Positions 5,864 through 7,691 of a stretch of 7,691 nucleotides of DNA are shown here, piece after piece (within the stretch, counting starts at the first letter, position 1; each line of letters starts with the position of its first letter). The notes under the pieces are model-generated. The model had not been told where the DNA came from and searched no databases. It saw only the letters and a program-made list of their open reading frames with translations. Source of the stretch: Desulfobacteraceae bacterium. GTDB taxonomy: Bacteria; Desulfobacterota; Desulfobacteria; Desulfobacterales; DAOWNP01. The stretch is from assembly GCA_030642545.1 (NCBI GenBank), contig DAOWNP010000110.1:1-7691 (forward strand), written 5' to 3'. The translations under genes were made by a program, and so were the position numbers.

Positions 5864-6909
5864 TGATAAAATTCAGCCCTTTATTTAAGAAAAAAATCAA
5901 CCGTTTCAAATCTATAAACAGAGGTTATTACTCTTTTATAATCCTTATAATGTTATTTCTACCCTCTATGTTTTCAGTCCTGATTGCAAACAATCGTGCG
6001 ATTATTGTCTGTTTTAACGGCAGCTATTATTTCCCCACATACAGCAGTATGCTTACTGGAAGTTTTTTTGACCAAAATTATGAATATGAGGTAAAATACA
6101 GAGAACTCAGTAAGATATTTAAAGAGCAGAATAGTGGCAATTGGCTTATTATGCCGCCTATTCCATATAATCCTTATGAAAATGATTTTAAAGAAGGTAT
6201 ATATCCGCCTGATAGCCCGTCCTTTAGTGCAAAGCATTTTATGGGAACAGATACTATGGGGCGTGATGTAGCTTGCAGACTAATTTACGGATTTAAAATA
6301 GCTATGATCTTTTCTATGATACTGCTGTTTGTAAATTATGGTCTGGGAATAAGCATTGGTTGTTTTATGGGCTATTTTGGAGGAAAGTTTGATATTATTT
6401 TTCAAAGGGTAATTGAAATCTGGTCCAATATCCCTTTTTTGTATGTGATTATTATAATTTCATCTATTGTGGTGCCAAATCTTTTTATGCTTATAGTGAT
6501 TATGTCTTTTTTTGGATGGATATCCATGACATGGGTTATGAGAACAATAACTTATAAGGAAAAGGAAAGAGAGTATGTTTTATCTGCAAAGGCTATGGGT
6601 GCCGGAAGTTTTCGGATAATATTTAAACATATTCTGCCAAATACTATAGCTGTTATAGTAACTTTTGCTCCTTTTGCTATTTCAGGTGGTATTGTATCTT
6701 TGACATCGCTTGACTATTTAGGGTTTGGTCTGCCTCCGCCTACTCCGAGCTGGGGAGAATTATTAGGACAAGGATGGGCAAACATGGATGCATGGTGGAT
6801 AGTTACATCGGTTATTTTTGCAATGACCTTTACACTGCTTCTTGTAACATTTATTGGAGAAGCTGTTCGTGAGGCTTTTGACCCTAAACTGTATACTATT
6901 TATGAATAA
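5863..6909 (+). CDS. yejE: Peptide ABC transporter permease, YejE type
   Basis: This is the partner permease of the same importer. The 348-residue product has an N-terminal helix at about 24-44 followed by a long periplasmic segment (about 45-125) typical of YejE, including IANNRAIIVCFNGSYYFPTY near its start. After the conserved MGTDTMGRDVACRLIYG (127-143) come the transport-domain helices. The EAA loop is EYVLSAKAMGAGSFRIIFKH (237-256), followed by ILPN. The C-terminal blocks SLTSLDYLGFGLPPPTPSWG and FIGEAVREAFDPK are characteristic of this family. Its ATG shares its A with the TAA stop of yejB, which points to translational coupling and equal expression of the two subunits. A 306 bp non-coding gap with two palindromic elements separates it from the binding-protein gene. 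Confidence 0.9.
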   Translation: MIKFSPLFKKKINRFKSINRGYYSFIILIMLFLPSMFSVLIANNRAIIVCFNGSYYFPTYSSMLTGSFFDQNYEYEVKYRELSKIFKEQNSGNWLIMPPIPYNPYENDFKEGIYPPDSPSFSAKHFMGTDTMGRDVACRLIYGFKIAMIFSMILLFVNYGLGISIGCFMGYFGGKFDIIFQRVIEIWSNIPFLYVIIIISSIVVPNLFMLIVIMSFFGWISMTWVMRTITYKEKEREYVLSAKAMGAGSFRIIFKHILPNTIAVIVTFAPFAISGGIVSLTSLDYLGFGLPPPTPSWGELLGQGWANMDAWWIVTSVIFAMTFTLLLVTFIGEAVREAFDPKLYTIYE

Positions 6910-6922
6910 GTTTTCTTTGAGG

Positions 6923-7045
6923 TATAGATTGTCACATAAATAATTTCACTGTGTTATCGGTCGGAGATATACTATTAGTATTACCTCCTCCTCTATGGAC
7001 TTGTGCCAATTTTTAAAATCGGATAATTATGTGACAATCTATAAC
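6923..7045. repeat. Palindromic intergenic repeat, copy B (after yejE)
   Basis: The ends form a perfect 17-bp inverted repeat, TATAGATTGTCACATAA (6923-6939) with TTATGTGACAATCTATA (7027-7043). The core includes a hairpin with GGAG (6963-6966) pairing with CTCC (6985-6988) and ATAC (6969-6972) pairing with GTAT (6978-6981) around a TATTA loop. The core aligns with copy A (4024-4132), including G-U versus G-C exchange in the GGAG stem. Copy A lacks the GATTGTC block of the left end. The TA-rich ends could be target duplications of a MITE-like element. At this place it could also act as an mRNA-stabilising hairpin at the end of the permease message. Confidence 0.78.
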
Positions 7046-7046
7046 G

Positions 7047-7202
7047 ACCTGTCGACAGGTTGCCTGCAAAATGAAAATTTCTTCTGTGTTCAAGGCAGAA
7101 AATTATTTTGACCACAGGTATACGCTGTTGTATTCCGAGGATCAAAATCAATTTTTCAACACAGAAATTTGGATAAATTAGCGTTTTGCATACGCCTGTC
7201 GA
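7047..7202. repeat. Nested inverted-repeat element upstream of the binding-protein gene
   Basis: Arms pair in nested order: TCGACAGG (7052-7059) with CCTGTCGA (7195-7202), TGCAAAA (7065-7071) with TTTTGCA (7184-7190), AAATTTC (7075-7081) with GAAATTT (7164-7170), CTGTGTT (7084-7090) with AACACAG (7158-7164), and TTTTGA (7106-7111) with TCAAAA (7142-7147). The left edge is itself a perfect 14-bp palindrome ACCTGTCGACAGGT (7047-7060). The element is unrelated in sequence to copies A and B and follows copy B with no gap. Its right end touches the AGGAAGGG ribosome-binding site (7203-7210) of the next gene. It may be a palindromic mobile repeat or a structured leader. Confidence 0.65.
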
Positions 7203-7215
7203 AGGAAGGGATTAT

Positions 7216-7691
7216 ATGAAAAAAACAAGTTATGTATATATCTGTTTAATGCTTTTTGTTTTTCTTGCTGGCTGCTCAAATGATAGTGAAAATAAAACTC
7301 TTCCTGAAAAAGAGGAAATAGCAGAGAAGCATGACATATCTGCTGCTGCATTTGTAAAAGAAAAACTTCCTGAAGATATTGTATGGCTGAACAATGATTC
7401 TGATCCTGTTTTTGCATCTGATTTTGCTAAAAAAGGCGGGATAATGCGTTCTGCTGTAATGACATTCCCATTAACATTCAGGGTTGTGGGTCCTGATTCC
7501 AACAGCAGTTTCAGAGGAGCTGTTTTAAGTAATCAGCTCTCTCTTATTGGAATTCATCCAAATACACTAAATATTATTCCTGAGCTTGCTTCATTTTGGG
7601 CATTTGGGAAAGATAAAAAAACCATGTATTTCAAGCTGAATCCTGATGCTGTCTGGTCAGACGGCAGGCAGGTTACAGCATATGATTTTGC
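7216..7691 (+). CDS. Peptide-binding lipoprotein of an ABC transporter (SBP family 5), 3' end beyond window
   Basis: The first 158 residues of an extracellular solute-binding protein are present; family members are usually 500-650 residues, so most of it lies to the right. The N-terminus (MKKTSYVYICLMLFVFLAGC) is a lipoprotein signal with lipobox LAGC and lipidated Cys20. Ser21 at the +2 position does not suggest inner-membrane retention in proteobacterial terms. After a charged linker (about 21-60) the mature domain shows WLNNDSDPVFASDFAKKGG, FPLTFRVVGPDSN, HPNTLNIIPELASFWAFG and KLNPDAVWSDGRQVTAYDF, the last being the usual SBP family 5 pattern. The ATG at 7216 has AGGAAGGG five bases upstream. 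It most likely delivers peptides to the YejB/YejE-type permeases just upstream, although the order (permeases first, binding protein after a 306 bp gap) differs from enterobacterial yejABEF. Confidence 0.88.
   Translation, partial: MKKTSYVYICLMLFVFLAGCSNDSENKTLPEKEEIAEKHDISAAAFVKEKLPEDIVWLNNDSDPVFASDFAKKGGIMRSAVMTFPLTFRVVGPDSNSSFRGAVLSNQLSLIGIHPNTLNIIPELASFWAFGKDKKTMYFKLNPDAVWSDGRQVTAYDF

Noticed and set aside
7178..7502. Minus-strand frames of 79 and 90 codons at the right end
   Set aside because: Both overlap the binding-protein gene, whose lipobox and SBP motifs are clear on the plus strand.
1..7691. CRISPR arrays, tRNA or rRNA genes, complete insertion sequences
   Set aside because: No regularly spaced direct repeats, tRNA-like cloverleaf sequence, rRNA motifs or transposase frames were seen on either strand.

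Overview
This is an AT-rich bacterial chromosomal segment (roughly 30% G+C by eye) with tightly packed housekeeping genes and a few repeat-rich gaps. The gene content is a PTS HPr/enzyme I pair without sugar-specific EII genes, a CYTH-domain protein, a DUF4395 membrane protein, the rplM-rpsI ribosomal operon, and a Yej-type peptide ABC transporter whose binding protein carries a lipobox. Together these suggest a Gram-negative, low-GC bacterium, perhaps of the Desulfobacterota (former deltaproteobacteria). That placement is inference from gene content and composition only; no taxonomic marker search was possible.

Left part, minus strand (1-2899): read in the direction of transcription, a CYTH-domain protein is followed two bases later by a 65-residue two-helix membrane protein. 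After a 132 bp gap with a possible promoter come HPr (ptsH) and enzyme I (ptsI). ptsI runs off the left edge, lacking only its C-terminal tail. All catalytic residues of both PTS proteins are present, so phosphoryl transfer from PEP to HPr should work. With no EII gene visible, the output could be regulatory or serve EII components elsewhere.

Middle part, plus strand (3032-4619): a divergent, extremely AT-rich gap separates the CYTH gene from a DUF4395 membrane protein. Then come a good sigma70-type promoter, rplM (L13, GTG start), a 150 bp spacer containing a palindromic repeat element, rpsI (S9) and a strong rho-independent terminator.

Right part, plus strand (4832-7691): two permease genes of the YejB/YejE type overlap by one base. 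They are followed by a 306 bp gap and then a lipoprotein of the peptide-binding (SBP family 5) type that runs off the right edge. An ATPase gene would be expected further right.

The most notable non-coding feature is a repeat family. The rplM-rpsI spacer (about 4024-4132) and the gap after the second permease (about 6923-7045) hold two diverged copies of one palindromic element of about 110-125 bp with a conserved core. The second copy is joined directly to another, unrelated nested inverted repeat of about 155 bp that ends at the ribosome-binding site of the binding-protein gene.
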